NCBI GenBank assembly: GCA_963514095.1
Contig: OY741267.1
Span: forward strand, 10,147,120 to 10,211,119
Direction of reading: 5' to 3'
DNA length: 64,000 bases
DNA from: Eutrigla gurnardus
Lineage: Eukaryota > Chordata > Actinopteri > Perciformes > Triglidae
Shown: positions 62,536 to 64,000 of the stretch, in pieces
Layout of the letters: every line of letters starts with the position of its first letter
How positions within the stretch are numbered: the stretch's first letter is position 1
Translations under genes and position numbers: made by a program
The notes under the pieces: model-generated
Database searches by the model: none
What the model was told of the DNA's origin: nothing
What the model saw: the letters and a program-made list of their open reading frames with translations, nothing else

Positions 62536-64000
62536 TTAAAGGTACTCTTTTCCTTCCTCGTCTTCCATGTCCAGGCTCCCATCCTCAAGTTCCTCATTAG
62601 CTAGTAGGGGCATCATATATTTTGGTGGGTCTTTTTCTTTAGTCAGTGCAGTTTGCACTAACCTGGAAACCATGGTTCTCAGACATGGAATGCAGCAGCA
62701 CCCACAGGTGACTAGTATGGCCAGGAAGATGGCTATTGAGGCTGCTAAAGATATTATTACCGCTTTCCATTTTCCAAACACTACTTCCATCCATTTGGTG
62801 AACGGGTCATCGACCCCTGATGCTTCGTGCATTTCTTTGGAGAGTGCCCTTAGGTTTTCTAATGCTCGAGTGACTGAGCCATCTGGGGCCGTGTTATTGG
62901 GGATTATGGTACAGCAAAGTTTTCCAAACATGGCACAGACACCCCCTTTTTCAGCTAGGAGCATGTCTAGCGCCATTCTATTTTGCATAGCGATGATCGA
63001 TGTGGGTGCGAGCTGCTCCGCCAGCCCTTCCACTGCATCCCTAGTGGCATTAGCGAGGCGCAAAATATTATAGTGGATATAGTTAATGCGGTCTACGTTT
63101 TTATTGGGGAGTATCCAGAGAAAGATCGATTCGAACCCTGCCCCTACTTGATTGGCCAATTTATACTCGTCTGGCACGCCTCGAGGGATACCTATGGCGT
63201 CCACGTATGTGGTCCCTCCAAATGGGTCTTGCAAGCTTGTGTCCCTTTTAGCAAGTATATGTCTTCTTCTTCGCCGGACGAGGGCGTTAGGTCCTGAGGG
63301 GTTTTTTATCACTCGACTGCCTATTAACGTAAGGGGCATCCCTAGTCTGACCATGGCGCAGGTGCCTATGGTGGTGTCGGCCTCTACTCGAGAATAGAGA
63401 CGCAACCCTCCACAATAGTAAAACAGTCCCGCTCGGGCCCATGGTCCTATCACATCCCCAGATGTTGTCCTATTACACCAATCTGAGGGTATGTTTCCTA
63501 CATTGACTTTTGGTTTGCTGCTGGCGAAGTTGAAACACTGATACCTGGGATCTTTTCCTTTTATGGCGGTAAAATAGCCGGCCCTAGTTTTATTATCAAT
63601 GGGTGGGAAGACTGATGCCAGGGATTGGCATCCTGAGGGTGTGGCTTTTCTGGTTAAGTTCATCATACATTCATAACCTACTTTGTCTTTGTCTGGATAT
63701 AAGGGGGCAGGTTCGATGAACATGGCAGGACGCGCAGCCGCGCATGCTACACATCCCGTCATGTTCTGGCGCTTAGCATTATCCGTAATCCACCTTAACC
63801 AAATGTTACTTTCTCCGAAGCCTGTAGCCATTTTTACGACGTCTAAAGGAGTTAATTCTGTGTAATCCTGGGTCATCACTATCGGACTGGTAGTGGGCGG
63901 CTTTAGGGCAGTGGAATTAGCTGTGGTCGTATTCGTTGCACTACCTTTACTAGTGGGGGCGTATTTGGGCGGGTATATGTTTACTTGTATTCCTCGTATC
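62536..64000 (-). CDS. env: Endogenous retrovirus Env (gamma-type), 5' end outside window
   Basis: The minus-strand frame is open from the window edge to a stop at 62536 (at least 488 codons). It is a membrane-fusion glycoprotein precursor. The surface part has a CVAC (CXXC) motif near 63750, as in gamma-type Env with a disulfide link to the transmembrane subunit, and several N-glycosylation sites. A basic cleavage cluster (RRRRRH...KR, near 63260) precedes the transmembrane subunit. That subunit has a leucine-rich coil, a CX6CC motif (CAMFGKLCC, near 62930), a hydrophobic anchor (about 62690-62760) and a short acidic tail. No stop or frameshift is visible in the part present. The pol genes would lie to the right, beyond the window. 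Confidence 0.85.
   Translation of the reverse strand, partial: IRGIQVNIYPPKYAPTSKGSATNTTTANSTALKPPTTSPIVMTQDYTELTPLDVVKMATGFGESNIWLRWITDNAKRQNMTGCVACAAARPAMFIEPAPLYPDKDKVGYECMMNLTRKATPSGCQSLASVFPPIDNKTRAGYFTAIKGKDPRYQCFNFASSKPKVNVGNIPSDWCNRTTSGDVIGPWARAGLFYYCGGLRLYSRVEADTTIGTCAMVRLGMPLTLIGSRVIKNPSGPNALVRRRRRHILAKRDTSLQDPFGGTTYVDAIGIPRGVPDEYKLANQVGAGFESIFLWILPNKNVDRINYIHYNILRLANATRDAVEGLAEQLAPTSIIAMQNRMALDMLLAEKGGVCAMFGKLCCTIIPNNTAPDGSVTRALENLRALSKEMHEASGVDDPFTKWMEVVFGKWKAVIISLAASIAIFLAILVTCGCCCIPCLRTMVSRLVQTALTKEKDPPKYMMPLLANEELEDGSLDMEDEEGKEYL

Overview
The window is eukaryotic and almost certainly from a teleost fish. Introns have GT/AG borders, microsatellites are plentiful, and nearly every coding stretch belongs to families common in fish genomes: hAT, Harbinger and pogo DNA elements, L2/Rex-like, Tx1-like and R2/R4-like LINEs, Ty3/gypsy elements, a gamma-type endogenous retrovirus and a HECT-like ubiquitin ligase family. 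It is a dense nest of mobile elements inside one another. No complete, clearly single-copy host gene is present. Family names were assigned by recognising motifs; no database was searched.

Layout. 0.2-9 kb: a CACTA-like transposase ORF, then a multi-exon SAM-domain (SAMD3-like) gene broken by a LINE tail, a 1.6 kb solo LTR and a hAT element. 9.2-13 kb: a minus-strand LINE carrying a hAT MITE and a Harbinger remnant, each with clean target duplications. 13-17.5 kb: a palindromic AT-rich super-repeat split by a hAT element, then a 41-bp satellite. 19.9-34.2 kb: a 13.7 kb unit with inverted arms of about 1.3 kb. It encloses an integrase-type transposase gene (plus strand) and a HECT ubiquitin ligase-like gene (minus strand) that converge on each other. 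34.3-40.6 kb: an R2/R4-type LINE end, a duplicated coiled-coil gene whose promoter matches the inverted arms, and an inserted LINE. 40.6-48.8 kb: a young Ty3/gypsy element with open gag and pol but a damaged 5' LTR. 49.7-53.6 kb: a Tx1-like LINE 5' part, a foldback element and CCDC106-like exons. 53.6-56.5 kb: an LTR element with a 711-codon ORF made of four tandem-repeat domains. 57-61.3 kb: a decayed Ty3/gypsy element. 61.3 kb to the end: the 3' LTR and env of an endogenous retrovirus.

The most unusual system is the 20.5-34.2 kb unit. Its arms carry inward-facing TATA promoters plus a short leader exon ending in a splice-donor sequence. The same promoter and leader, without the intron, head a coiled-coil gene 6 kb away. 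I infer a large DNA transposon family with an integrase-like transposase, a ubiquitin-ligase cargo and possibly the coiled-coil gene as a third component. This copy looks inactive: the transposase has a frameshift and I cannot find the exon with the third acidic residue, and the ligase has a frameshift.

The nesting gives a relative chronology. The SAMD3-like gene, the 9-13 kb LINE and the inverted-arm unit are older hosts of insertions. The gypsy element at 40.6 kb is recent, because its LTRs are nearly identical and a related repeat nearby preserves the unoccupied site.
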